Below are positions 49,737 to 57,506 of a stretch of 57,506 bases of DNA, one piece after another. Every line of letters starts with the position of its first letter. Position 1 is the first letter of the stretch. Location: positions 1 to 57,506 of the IMG/VR virus record IMGVR_UViG_3300002141_000035; one strand, 5' to 3'. The stretch comes from a virus. Under the pieces are notes generated by a model. The model was given only the letters and a program-made list of their open reading frames with translations. It made no database searches and was not told where the DNA came from. A program made the position numbers and the translations under genes.

Positions 49737-51466
49737 ATTTAAAAAGCGTAAATGTTAGTTTAACAAATACAAATACTATGAATGAAATTAAAGAATTGTT
49801 GACAAGCAACGTTAGTCCAATGAATCGTTTATTGGAAGAAACACGTGGTTTGCAAGGCAAATGGGAAAAAACCGGTTTGCTCGAAGGTTTGAAAGGTGTC
49901 GAGAAGGCACAAATGTCTGTTTTGCTTGAAAACCAAGCACAACAATTGATCAAGGAAGCTACCTCAACGGGTACTTCTACCAACAGTGAACAATGGGCAG
50001 GGGTTGCTCTTCCATTGGTTCGCCGTGTGTTCGCAGAAATCGCAGCAAAGGAATTCGTCTCGGTTCAACCAATGAATCTCCCAAGCGGTTTGATTTTCTA
50101 TCTCGACTTCAAATACGGTAATACCCGTGGGGGGCACACCGAAGGTGATTCGTTGTTCGGTGGTACGTTGAAGAAGCTCGGTTCTACCGATAGCGCTACC
50201 AACGGTCTATACGGTGCTGGTCGTTTCGGTTATACCATTAACCCAACGTCTTCCGTCGTTACCGCAGCATCCTCATCCTTGGCTGTCGATTTAACCGCAT
50301 GGTCCGCAGTGAACTATGATGCCGACTATTCTGCAAGTGCAGTTGCCGGTGATTACCAAAAGATTACGTGGAACCTCGGTTCTAACGCAGCTCGTTGGGA
50401 TACAACCGCAGTAAGAAGTTTCACCTTCTTCTCCGAATCCGTTGACTTGAACGTGTTGGGTCAATTCACGAAGGTATATAACACTGGTTCCGCAGCTTCT
50501 CCATACTATGTAGTTGAAGCAGTTGTAACGTCATCCTTGGACTTGGCTGGTTCGGTAGTCGGTGTCTCTGGTAGCTTACAACCAAGTGATGCAACCCGTG
50601 GTGACTTCGAAGACAAATATCCGTTTAGCGGAAGTGGTGCTAACTCTGGTATTAACGCAGGTGTTGACATTGGTATTCCAGAAGTCAACTTGGAACTCAA
50701 GAGCGAACCAATCGTGGCTAAGACCCGTAAGTTGAAAGCAGTCTGGACTCCAGAACTCGCACAAGACTTGAACGCTTACCACAGCATTGACGCAGAAGCA
50801 GAATTGACTGCTCTCTTGAGTGAATATGTCTCGATGGAAATCGACCTCGAAATCCTCGACATGTTATTGACCTCCGCTCCCGGTGCCACCACCGAAGCAT
50901 GGTCTGCTAAGATTGGTACGGAATTCACCAGAACGCTTGACGCAAGTGGTAACGCTTCGTTCACCCGTATCGAAGATTCCGCAGCAAACAGAACCGCGTA
51001 TGTCAAATCCACATGGTTCCAAACGCTCGGTAACAAGATCCAAAAGGTATCTAACAAGATTCACCAATTGACTCTCCGTGGTGGTGCTAACTTCGTGGTC
51101 GTAAGTCCCGATGTTGCTACTGTCTTGGAATGTATCCCTGGCTTCATGGTCAACACTGACGGTGATAGTGCTAAATTCGCGATGGGTGTAAGTAAGGTCG
51201 GTAGCTTCGCTAACCGTTTCCAAGTTTACAAGAACCCATACATGGTTGAAAACCAAATCTTGGTTGGTTTCCGTGGAAATAACTTCCTCGAAACCGGTGC
51301 TGTTTACAGCCCATACATCCCATTGGTTCAAACTCCATTGGTTTACGATCCAGTGAACTTCACGCCTCGTCGTGGTGTCATGACTCGTTATGCTAAGAAG
51401 GTAGTTCGCCCAGAATTTTATGGCCGAATCTTGATTGCCGACTTGAACTACGTGTAATCAATAACG
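48908..51466 (+). repeat. Tandem duplication, copy A (scaffold 3' part plus capsid gene)
   Basis: This 2559-bp segment is repeated at 51480-54050 with near-perfect identity. It covers codons from about 77 onward of the scaffold gene and the whole capsid gene. By eye the copies differ in a 12-bp indel cluster in the scaffold linker and four substitutions in the capsid gene. Confidence 0.95.
49778..51457 (+). CDS. gp23: Major capsid protein, gp23-like (copy A)
   Basis: 559 residues (T4 gp23 has 521). The start MNEIKELLTSNVSPMNRLLE leads to LIKEATSTGTS, where gp21-type cleavage after Glu60 (I-x-E) would leave the mature N-terminus. The conserved core follows: AGVALPLVRRVFAEIAAKEF, VQPMNLPSGLIFYLDFKYG and the C-terminal RRGVMTRYAKKVVRPEFYG. 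It lies 41 nt after the scaffold stop. This copy has Gly258, Val260 and Gly262 where copy B has Ala, Thr and Val. Confidence 0.95.
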   Translation: MNEIKELLTSNVSPMNRLLEETRGLQGKWEKTGLLEGLKGVEKAQMSVLLENQAQQLIKEATSTGTSTNSEQWAGVALPLVRRVFAEIAAKEFVSVQPMNLPSGLIFYLDFKYGNTRGGHTEGDSLFGGTLKKLGSTDSATNGLYGAGRFGYTINPTSSVVTAASSSLAVDLTAWSAVNYDADYSASAVAGDYQKITWNLGSNAARWDTTAVRSFTFFSESVDLNVLGQFTKVYNTGSAASPYYVVEAVVTSSLDLAGSVVGVSGSLQPSDATRGDFEDKYPFSGSGANSGINAGVDIGIPEVNLELKSEPIVAKTRKLKAVWTPELAQDLNAYHSIDAEAELTALLSEYVSMEIDLEILDMLLTSAPGATTEAWSAKIGTEFTRTLDASGNASFTRIEDSAANRTAYVKSTWFQTLGNKIQKVSNKIHQLTLRGGANFVVVSPDVATVLECIPGFMVNTDGDSAKFAMGVSKVGSFANRFQVYKNPYMVENQILVGFRGNNFLETGAVYSPYIPLVQTPLVYDPVNFTPRRGVMTRYAKKVVRPEFYGRILIADLNYV

Positions 51467-52320
51467 CTGCTGAAGGTGAAGAAATCACCTCAGAAGACAT
51501 TGATGCAATTTTGGCAGAGTTGAATAAAGATATTAACGAAGAAGACGTTCCACCAGCATCTGATGCTCCGGTTGATGCTTCCGTTCCAGCTCCTGCTGCT
51601 CCAGTTCCACCAGTCCCAGGCGCACCAATTGACCCAGCTACCGTTCAAACAGTTGCTGCTCCAGTTATGGTTGTCGCACCGGATCAATTACCAGGCGCAC
51701 AAGGTGCTCCAGTTCCTCCACCATCTGCTCCTCCAACGGATGTCCCACCACCAGCTGAACCACCAGCTGCTGAAGACCTCAACTTGGAAGCAATGATTGC
51801 TAGTTTGAATGAAGAAGAGGAAGAAAAGAAAGACGATGACGATGAAGAAATCGACTTAAACGAATTACTCTCAAGTTTGTCTGAAAATTCCGATGAGAAG
51901 GAAGAAAAAGACGAAGAAAAAGAAAAAGAACTTGAAGAAACCAAAAAACAATTTGCCGAGGCTTGCGAGACTATTGAATTCTTACGCAGCCAACTCAACG
52001 AAGTGAACCTATTGAATGCAAAACTGCTTTATACGAACAAATTGTTCAAAGCACACGCATTTGATAACTCACAAAAAATGAAGATTATTGAAGCGTTCGA
52101 CTTAACTAAGTCCGTTCGTGAAGTTAAATTGACCTACAATAATTTGTCAGAAGCATTTAATCTTAGCAAAGTGAAGAAGGCCCCAAGCCAAAAGACCACG
52201 ATTGCTGAAGGCTTCGCATCACAATCAACTGGAACAACCAAGCCTGCCGAGAAAATCGTCAGTGCTCCGATTAACGAAACGGTTTCAAGATTCCAAAAAC
52301 TCGCTGGTATCAAGAAGTAA
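51466..52320 (+). pseudogene. gp22: 5'-truncated second copy of the scaffold gene
   Basis: The scaffold frame resumes at about 51466 (AAEGEEITSEDIDAI) directly after the copy A capsid stop, without an ATG. The first candidate start is a TTG at 51511 (269 residues). The first 77 codons or so of the scaffold are missing, including the N-terminal helix. The linker reads PPPAEPPAAEDLN where copy A has PPPVDADLN. It may be translated from an alternative start, may be inactive, or may be an assembly product of two strains. Confidence 0.75.
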
Positions 52321-54050
52321 ATTTAAAAAGCGTAAATGTTAGTTTAACAAATACAAATACTATGAATGAAATTAAAGAATTGTTGACAAGCAACGTTAGT
52401 CCAATGAATCGTTTATTGGAAGAAACACGTGGTTTGCAAGGCAAATGGGAAAAAACCGGTTTGCTCGAAGGTTTGAAAGGTGTCGAGAAGGCACAAATGT
52501 CTGTTTTGCTTGAAAACCAAGCACAACAATTGATCAAGGAAGCTACCTCAACGGGTACTTCTACCAACAGTGAACAATGGGCAGGGGTTGCTCTTCCATT
52601 GGTTCGCCGTGTGTTCGCAGAAATCGCAGCAAAGGAATTCGTCTCGGTTCAACCAATGAATCTCCCAAGCGGTTTGATTTTCTATCTCGACTTCAAATAC
52701 GGTAATACCCGTGGGGGGCACACCGAAGGTGATTCGTTGTTCGGTGGTACGTTGAAGAAGCTCGGTTCTACCGATAGCGCTACCAACGGTCTATACGGTG
52801 CTGGTCGTTTCGGTTATACCATTAACCCAACGTCTTCCGTCGTTACCGCAGCATCCTCATCCTTGGCTGTCGATTTAACCGCATGGTCCGCAGTGAACTA
52901 TGATGCCGACTATTCTGCAAGTGCAGTTGCCGGTGATTACCAAAAGATTACGTGGAACCTCGGTTCTAACGCAGCTCGTTGGGATACAACCGCAGTAAGA
53001 AGTTTCACCTTCTTCTCCGAATCCGTTGACTTGAACGTGTTGGGTCAATTCACGAAGGTATATAACACTGGTTCCGCAGCTTCTCCATACTATGTAGTTG
53101 AAGCAGTTGTAACGTCATCCTTGGACTTGGCTGCTTCGACAGTCGTTGTCTCTGGTAGCTTACAACCAAGTGATGCAACCCGTGGTGACTTCGAAGACAA
53201 ATATCCGTTTAGCGGAAGTGGTGCTAACTCTGGTATTAACGCAGGTGTTGACATTGGTATTCCAGAAGTCAACTTGGAACTCAAGAGCGAACCAATCGTG
53301 GCTAAGACCCGTAAGTTGAAAGCAGTCTGGACTCCAGAACTCGCACAAGACTTGAACGCTTACCACAGCATTGACGCAGAAGCAGAATTGACTGCTCTCT
53401 TGAGTGAATATGTCTCGATGGAAATCGACCTCGAAATCCTCGACATGTTATTGACCTCCGCTCCCGGTGCCACCACCGAAGCATGGTCTGCTAAGATTGG
53501 TACGGAATTCACCAGAACGCTTGACGCAAGTGGTAACGCTTCGTTCACCCGTATCGAAGATTCCGCAGCAAACAGAACCGCGTATGTCAAATCCACATGG
53601 TTCCAAACGCTCGGTAACAAGATCCAAAAGGTATCTAACAAGATTCACCAATTGACTCTCCGTGGTGGTGCTAACTTCGTGGTCGTAAGTCCCGATGTTG
53701 CTACTGTCTTGGAATGTATCCCTGGCTTCATGGTCAACACTGACGGTGATAGTGCTAAATTCGCGATGGGTGTAAGTAAGGTCGGTAGCTTCGCTAACCG
53801 TTTCCAAGTTTACAAGAACCCATACATGGTTGAAAACCAAATCTTGGTTGGTTTCCGTGGAAATAACTTCCTCGAAACCGGTGCTGTTTACAGCCCATAC
53901 ATCCCATTGGTTCAAACTCCATTGGTTTACGATCCAGTGAACTTCACGCCTCGTCGTGGTGTCATGACTCGTTATGCTAAGAAGGTAGTTCGCCCAGAAT
54001 TTTATGGCCGAATCTTGATTGCCGACTTGAACTACGTGTAATCAATAACG
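51480..54050 (+). repeat. Tandem duplication, copy B
   Basis: 2571 bp matching 48908-51466. The 13-nt junction 51467-51479 (CTGCTGAAGGTGA) is not found at the copy A boundary and would encode Ala-Glu-Gly-Glu in the scaffold frame. The copies share the sequence through TAATCAATAACG after the capsid stop and diverge there. Confidence 0.95.
52362..54041 (+). CDS. gp23: Major capsid protein, gp23-like (copy B)
   Basis: 559 residues, identical to copy A except Gly258Ala, Val260Thr and Gly262Val, all within 17 nt. The intergenic 41 nt before it are the same as before copy A. A terminator follows at 54064-54093, which copy A lacks, so both capsid genes would be read on one transcript. Two near-identical capsid genes would raise expression or allow variant capsomers; a strain-mixture assembly artefact is the main alternative. 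Confidence 0.9.
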   Translation: MNEIKELLTSNVSPMNRLLEETRGLQGKWEKTGLLEGLKGVEKAQMSVLLENQAQQLIKEATSTGTSTNSEQWAGVALPLVRRVFAEIAAKEFVSVQPMNLPSGLIFYLDFKYGNTRGGHTEGDSLFGGTLKKLGSTDSATNGLYGAGRFGYTINPTSSVVTAASSSLAVDLTAWSAVNYDADYSASAVAGDYQKITWNLGSNAARWDTTAVRSFTFFSESVDLNVLGQFTKVYNTGSAASPYYVVEAVVTSSLDLAASTVVVSGSLQPSDATRGDFEDKYPFSGSGANSGINAGVDIGIPEVNLELKSEPIVAKTRKLKAVWTPELAQDLNAYHSIDAEAELTALLSEYVSMEIDLEILDMLLTSAPGATTEAWSAKIGTEFTRTLDASGNASFTRIEDSAANRTAYVKSTWFQTLGNKIQKVSNKIHQLTLRGGANFVVVSPDVATVLECIPGFMVNTDGDSAKFAMGVSKVGSFANRFQVYKNPYMVENQILVGFRGNNFLETGAVYSPYIPLVQTPLVYDPVNFTPRRGVMTRYAKKVVRPEFYGRILIADLNYV

Positions 54051-54063
54051 AATAATTAAATAC

Positions 54064-54093
54064 AGAGAGCCTCCTTTTTGGAGGCTCTTTTTT
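54064..54093 (+). terminator. Rho-independent terminator after the capsid genes
   Basis: AGAGCCTCC (54066-54074), a T5 loop, GGAGGCTCT (54080-54088), then T residues. Confidence 0.9.
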
Positions 54094-54126
54094 GTTTAAA
54101 TTTTAACCTTTCCATAGAACTCTTGA

Positions 54127-54133
54127 TATTTAT
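54127..54133 (+). promoter_or_regulatory. Candidate late promoter element TATTTAT
   Basis: TTGATATTTATGG, with the ATG of the nuclease gene at 54139, 6 nt beyond. Confidence 0.4.
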
Positions 54134-54138
54134 GGTCA

Positions 54139-54891
54139 ATGATTAGTGGTATTTATAAAATAACAAATGTTGAAACCCACCGTTTTTATATAGGGTCATC
54201 TAAAAACATTGATGGTCGGTGGGTGGAACACCGTCGAAATCTTAATGATGGTTGTCATGTAAATCAAAAATTACAAAATGCGTGGAATTTATATGGGGAG
54301 GGTAAATTCCGGTTTGATGTAATAGAACTGGTGGATTTGGGTCAGTTGATTATTAGAGAACAATTTTACTTGGATACATTTAAACCATATTTAAGAGACG
54401 TGGGATATAACATTTGTTCCACCGCAAGTGGTGGAGACAACATCACTAACAATCCAAATAAAGAACAGTTTATTGAGAAAATGAAAACCATTTGTTCAGG
54501 TGAAAATAATCCGATGTTTGGAAAACGTCACTCAAATGATTCTATTTCTATCCAAAAAAGAAAAGCCAAGGGACGATTTACACGTAATTGGTTTATTGAA
54601 AAATATGGAAGTGAAGGTCCGCAAAAGTATCAAGAAAGAATTGAGAAGTTGAGAAATCGAAAAATAAATTACGTATATTCCAATAATCTATCCGGTAGAG
54701 TGGTTGGTAAAATGACCGACGAATGTAAATTACGTATAAAAGAAAGTAAATCTAGGATGAAAACAATTAAACCACTTTTATATCAGGATATAAAAGATGG
54801 GTTACTGACCGTTGTTGAATTGTCTACTAAATATAATCTTGGAATGACGACGGTAAAATACCACAAACGAAAAATAAAAAATATCCAATGA
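54139..54891 (+). CDS. GIY-YIG homing endonuclease (Seg-like)
   Basis: 250 residues. The nuclease domain has SGIYKITNVETHRFYIGSS (about residues 3-21), then RWVEHRRNLNDG with the catalytic-type Arg and a Glu near 70 in IIREQFYLDTF. GENNPMFGKRHSNDS (about 130-144) is a NUMOD3 DNA-binding motif, and the C-terminus has a helix-turn-helix-like segment (TVVELSTKYNLGMTTVKYHK). It lies directly after the capsid genes, a classic position for a mobile nuclease. Confidence 0.9.
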   Translation: MISGIYKITNVETHRFYIGSSKNIDGRWVEHRRNLNDGCHVNQKLQNAWNLYGEGKFRFDVIELVDLGQLIIREQFYLDTFKPYLRDVGYNICSTASGGDNITNNPNKEQFIEKMKTICSGENNPMFGKRHSNDSISIQKRKAKGRFTRNWFIEKYGSEGPQKYQERIEKLRNRKINYVYSNNLSGRVVGKMTDECKLRIKESKSRMKTIKPLLYQDIKDGLLTVVELSTKYNLGMTTVKYHKRKIKNIQ

Positions 54892-54917
54892 TAGGTTCGA
54901 CATATATATGATAAGTT

Positions 54918-55499
54918 ATGAACATTTTTAACGATACCAAATACAAAGAATATCTCGCAAATAAAACGAAAGAGGCTCAGCGGGATAGAACAAACCTCGG
55001 TTATTCGGCACAAGAGTATAATAAGAAATACGACACTGAGATTGAGACGGGAACGGAAAAGAAGAGATTGTTGTTGGAAGAGGGTAAACGTAAAGGGTTG
55101 AAACCGGAAGAAATTTGTACAGCTGTCTTTATTCCTACCAGAGAGACGCCTATTCTTAACTTCCTCTACTTTATGTTACGTGATGACCCACAAGGTAGTC
55201 AGTCGTTATTAGAGGTGTTACGAGAAGATAAAGATTTAGGTAAAGACGTTCGTATCTTGGAAGAACAATATAATAAAGAGACGGGTCATTTACAACACAA
55301 TGAATATGAATCGAAACAACCTAATATGGGTATGTATCTCTATGGTGATGTAACTCTCGAAATGTTCGATAAAATCAAAAAATTGAAAGCGTTGAGTAAG
55401 AGTCCAAATACACAAGAAGCATTCTCAGCATATACTAAATGTAATGAATTGTGTAAGAAACATGGTTTGGAATTTGATAAAATTCGATGTGATGTTTAA
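54918..55499 (+). CDS. Hypothetical protein
   Basis: 193 residues, mainly charged helices; begins MNIFNDTKYKEYLANKTKEA. A segment PEEICTAVFIPTRETPILNF is the most distinctive part. I do not recognise it. It ends against the convergent minus-strand HNH gene, 3 nt away. Confidence 0.65.
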   Translation: MNIFNDTKYKEYLANKTKEAQRDRTNLGYSAQEYNKKYDTEIETGTEKKRLLLEEGKRKGLKPEEICTAVFIPTRETPILNFLYFMLRDDPQGSQSLLEVLREDKDLGKDVRILEEQYNKETGHLQHNEYESKQPNMGMYLYGDVTLEMFDKIKKLKALSKSPNTQEAFSAYTKCNELCKKHGLEFDKIRCDV

Positions 55500-55502
55500 A
55501 TA

Positions 55503-55820
55503 TTACAAACTCAATGATTTTGTATTATCATAAATCATTCTAACTAATTTTATAAAATCGTCTATGTGATATTTATTTTTTATAAAATTACACTCGATAC
55601 AACAAGAGACACAATTTTCTATCGTATATCCTTTAAAATTATCTTTTCTATCTATACCATTACAAATATAATGACCGTAACAATTTTTTTTCTGTATGGT
55701 TCTATACGGCATTCTTCCACAATAAAAACACTTTGATGAAAACATGTTTTCCATTTCTTCATTTGTCAAATTAAATGGAATATCTTTCTTAGTAGCGTTA
55801 TTTCTATAGTTTCCGAACAA
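55503..55820 (-). CDS. HNH endonuclease
   Basis: 105 residues from a TTG at 55820; the frame is open a little further upstream (about 55837), so the start is uncertain. The opening GNYRNNATKKDIPFNLTNEE matches the N-terminal part of phage HNH homing enzymes. CFYCG and CVSCCIEC provide zinc-binding cysteines around GIDRKDNFKGYTIENC, the HNH core (the first His is replaced within the YICNGIDR context). It overlaps the end of the 75-residue frame at 55766-55993 and seems to have been inserted there. Confidence 0.78.
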   Translation of the reverse strand: MFGNYRNNATKKDIPFNLTNEEMENMFSSKCFYCGRMPYRTIQKKNCYGHYICNGIDRKDNFKGYTIENCVSCCIECNFIKNKYHIDDFIKLVRMIYDNTKSLSL

Positions 55821-55993
55821 ACCATTTTTTGTTGATTCTCCAAATCATTCAAATCTTGTAAAAAATTATGACATGGTAAAAAGTAAAAGCCATTTTCTTC
55901 TATCTCTTCCGGTGTCCATAACGTAGTTGGTTTAAAATAACCACCTGCGTTATAATGATGACTTAATTTCGAAGCCATATGAGATGTTTTCAT
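55766..55993 (-). CDS. Small protein, probably truncated by the HNH gene
   Basis: 75 residues; MKTSHMASKLSHHYNAGGYF then TTLWTPEEIEENGFYF. Up to about residue 50 (NFLQDLNDLENQQK) it reads as a normal protein. The last 20 residues overlap the HNH frame and are probably not original. Its ATG overlaps the stop of the IMPDH/GMPR-like gene, so it is co-translated. No 3' remainder is found before the convergent gene at 55499. Not recognised. Confidence 0.5.
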   Translation of the reverse strand: MKTSHMASKLSHHYNAGGYFKPTTLWTPEEIEENGFYFLPCHNFLQDLNDLENQQKMVCSETIEITLLRKIFHLI

Positions 55994-56982
55994 CTTCTAT
56001 CTCCCGGTGGTAGACTGTTTTCCTTGATTTCAAATACACCATTTCCAATGAAATCACTCAATGTCAAATGACCGGAATAGCTAACAATACTTGATAATCC
56101 ACCCCAAAGTCCTGTTTCTCCGAACATCAAATCCTTTAATGGAATCTTGGTGCCATCGACAGTGTAAACCTTACCTTCACTATGTCTAATTCGACCAGTG
56201 TTGTATCTTTCCTGTTGTTTGTGACTCGCACCACCCCAAAAAGTTCCATCTTTACTGACGTTAGTTTGTGCCTCTAATGCCTTTCCGAAAAATCCACCCA
56301 ACATAACAAAATCTGCTCCTGCACCGAATGCTTTTGCCGCATAATTACCATTTTTAATACCACCATCAGCGACAATGTAGAAGTTTTCATACAAATCAGC
56401 TTCTTCTGCACACTCCATAATTTCAGTGATATTTCCTCTATTTACACCAGTTGCATCACTCGTTGAACATGCACTTCCACCCGCGATACCGACACGAAAA
56501 AGGATGTTAAAACCACAATTATCGAACTCTTTATACATTCGGATTCCATCTGCAGAATGAATATTTCCCAACATCAAGTTGGAAACATTGGCTCTGGTAC
56601 GAAGTTCATATATGACGTTTTTGATTTTGTGTAAATACCCATTTGCACAATCAATTAACCAATTAGTTGTTGTATCCTTGAACTTTTCAACTCTATCCCA
56701 ATCATCCAATCCAATACTGACATAGACATTGGAACCATTGGTTTTACGGAATGTTTCAAGTTGAATTTCGGGAGTGCAGAATCTATGAATACACACCGTC
56801 AGACCCAAATCCGACGCAGCTTTTGCGAAATCTGGACCAACTACCGCATCCATTGGAGATACGATAATTCTATGTAGTTCTTTTGGAACCAAATCACGAC
56901 TTGTGAAATTTGGATTAGCCGGTTGTGCAATCAAATTTATGTCGTTATAATAAATTGATTTTGTTTTGAGTATTTTGGCCAT
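55990..56982 (-). CDS. IMP dehydrogenase / GMP reductase family enzyme
   Basis: 330 residues from the ATG at 56982 (MAKILKTKSIYYNDINLIAQ). It has the TIM-barrel features of the family: LIDCANGY, FRVGIAGGSACSTSDATG with the catalytic Cys loop, VADGGIKNGNYAAKAFGAGA and FVMLGGFFG for phosphate binding, and SEGK before the end flap. There is no CBS domain. The family interconverts IMP, XMP and GMP; the length and SEGK flap fit GMP reductase slightly better, but the reaction cannot be fixed. It starts one base after the macro-domain gene. Confidence 0.88.
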   Translation of the reverse strand: MAKILKTKSIYYNDINLIAQPANPNFTSRDLVPKELHRIIVSPMDAVVGPDFAKAASDLGLTVCIHRFCTPEIQLETFRKTNGSNVYVSIGLDDWDRVEKFKDTTTNWLIDCANGYLHKIKNVIYELRTRANVSNLMLGNIHSADGIRMYKEFDNCGFNILFRVGIAGGSACSTSDATGVNRGNITEIMECAEEADLYENFYIVADGGIKNGNYAAKAFGAGADFVMLGGFFGKALEAQTNVSKDGTFWGGASHKQQERYNTGRIRHSEGKVYTVDGTKIPLKDLMFGETGLWGGLSSIVSYSGHLTLSDFIGNGVFEIKENSLPPGDRR

Positions 56983-56983
56983 A

Positions 56984-57457
56984 TTATTTAGTGTATTCAC
57001 AAATGTAAACCTCAAACGGCGCATCATCGAAGATGGAATGAATCATTGCGTTGACTACATTCCAATCACCACCAGCTAATGCACAACCCATGTTCTTAGG
57101 TAGCCCGATAGATTTTATTGGTTTACCCACACAGTCTTTTCTCATTCCCTCCATAGCCGTGTAAATCGACTCATAGTTCAATTTTCGACTATCCTTACCG
57201 TAGTAGTATTGACCATACAAATTGTAGACAAACTTGATTTTGGTTTCAATGTTTGGTTTGGTGATTGTGGCCACGGAGAACTTACCAAACTTGGTTTTGT
57301 CACCAGATTGGGTCTTTAAATCCTCCTGATAAGCCTCTGGCAACTGCAGTTTTATTTGTTTCGCAATGCCACTTCCCATGGTGCAGAAACAATTGGTACA
57401 ATGTCCAATTGCATCTACCTCATACGTTAATAAGTCAATCTTAACTTCTGTTATCAT
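56984..57457 (-). CDS. Macro-domain (ADP-ribose-binding) protein
   Basis: 157 residues. The ligand loop VDAIGHCTNCFCTMGSGIAK (about residues 14-33) with LPEAY, and the later GLPKNMGCALAGGDWNVVNA, follow the macro-domain plan in the DarG/TARG1-like form (N/C-x-MGxGIAxx). Such proteins bind or remove ADP-ribose; in a phage this could reverse host ADP-ribosylation or handle NAD-derived signals, which is inference. It opens a minus-strand operon with the nucleotide enzyme. The promoter at 57464-57491 places its ATG at +1. Confidence 0.82.
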   Translation of the reverse strand: MITEVKIDLLTYEVDAIGHCTNCFCTMGSGIAKQIKLQLPEAYQEDLKTQSGDKTKFGKFSVATITKPNIETKIKFVYNLYGQYYYGKDSRKLNYESIYTAMEGMRKDCVGKPIKSIGLPKNMGCALAGGDWNVVNAMIHSIFDDAPFEVYICEYTK

Positions 57458-57463
57458 GTCAAT

Positions 57464-57491
57464 ATCATAGACTATTCTTAAAAAACATCAA
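57464..57491 (-). promoter_or_regulatory. Early-type promoter of the minus-strand operon
   Basis: On the minus strand: TTGATG (57491-57486), a 16-bp spacer, TATGAT (57469-57464). The ATG at 57457 is 7 nt past the -10 box, the same leaderless geometry as in the early cluster. Confidence 0.55.
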
Positions 57492-57506
57492 CATTTTATA
57501 TTGCTG

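Noticed and set aside
50864-53915. 155-residue minus-strand frames opposite both capsid genes
   Set aside because: They appear twice only because the capsid gene is duplicated; they are antisense shadows of gp23.
55513-55539. Inverted repeat AATGATTT/AAATCATT as a bidirectional terminator
   Set aside because: AT-only stem with an 11-nt loop lying inside the HNH coding sequence; too weak.
1-57506. CRISPR array, conventional tRNA genes, insertion sequences, integrase
   Set aside because: I looked for regularly spaced repeats, cloverleaf ends with CCA, transposase and integrase motifs and saw none apart from the tmRNA and the homing endonucleases.

Overview
The window is a stretch of the genome of a large, AT-rich, T4-like tailed phage (myovirus), probably assembled from an environmental sample. 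The T4-type core is recognisable: late sigma factor (gp55), baseplate wedge gp25 and gp6, terminase large subunit (gp17), portal (gp20), prohead protease (gp21), scaffold (gp22), major capsid protein (gp23), primase and recombination nuclease (gp46/47). The host is probably Gram-negative, because the phage carries a secreted beta-barrel protein with a C-terminal Phe. Few genes have a Shine-Dalgarno sequence. Many start codons sit directly behind a promoter-like element.

Layout. 1-2405: small early/accessory genes, several behind a recurrent TTGACT-(16 bp)-TATTGT promoter that places the ATG at about +1; some of these genes are frameshifted or chimeric. 2406-2804: non-coding DNA with 61-bp tandem repeats and hairpins. 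2823-13266: a large unknown protein, an autonomous outer-membrane-barrel gene, a phage tmRNA (ssrA), PhoH, an HD hydrolase, a membrane protein, the gp55-like late sigma factor and a GIY-YIG nuclease. 13278-32393: baseplate/tail structural genes, including a 1551-residue protein and two beta-propeller proteins (RCC1-like; FG-GAP with dockerin-like EF-hands). 32426-37110: RuvC-like resolvase, primase and a single-chain gp47-gp46 fusion. 37132-54041: a structural protein, then the packaging and head genes. 54139-57457: a GIY-YIG nuclease, an unknown gene, and a minus-strand block with a macro-domain protein, an IMPDH/GMP-reductase-like enzyme and an HNH nuclease.

The most striking system is the terminase. 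terL is broken into two genes. The first ends in a 32-residue intein N-fragment, the second starts with a 110-residue intein C-fragment, and a free-standing Vsr-like (EDxHD) homing endonuclease gene lies between them. Protein trans-splicing would rebuild a 538-residue terminase. A 15-nt copy of the extein/intein junction codons, differing by one synonymous base, directly precedes the endonuclease ATG.

Also notable: a tandem duplication of about 2.57 kb covering the 3' part of the scaffold gene and the whole major capsid gene; the tmRNA with a 20-residue tag; the gp46/47 fusion; and two promoter classes (an early sigma70-like one and a late TATTTAT element) that both abut start codons. Homing endonucleases of three families lie next to the late sigma, terminase and capsid genes. 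All identifications come from reading the sequence; no database search was run.
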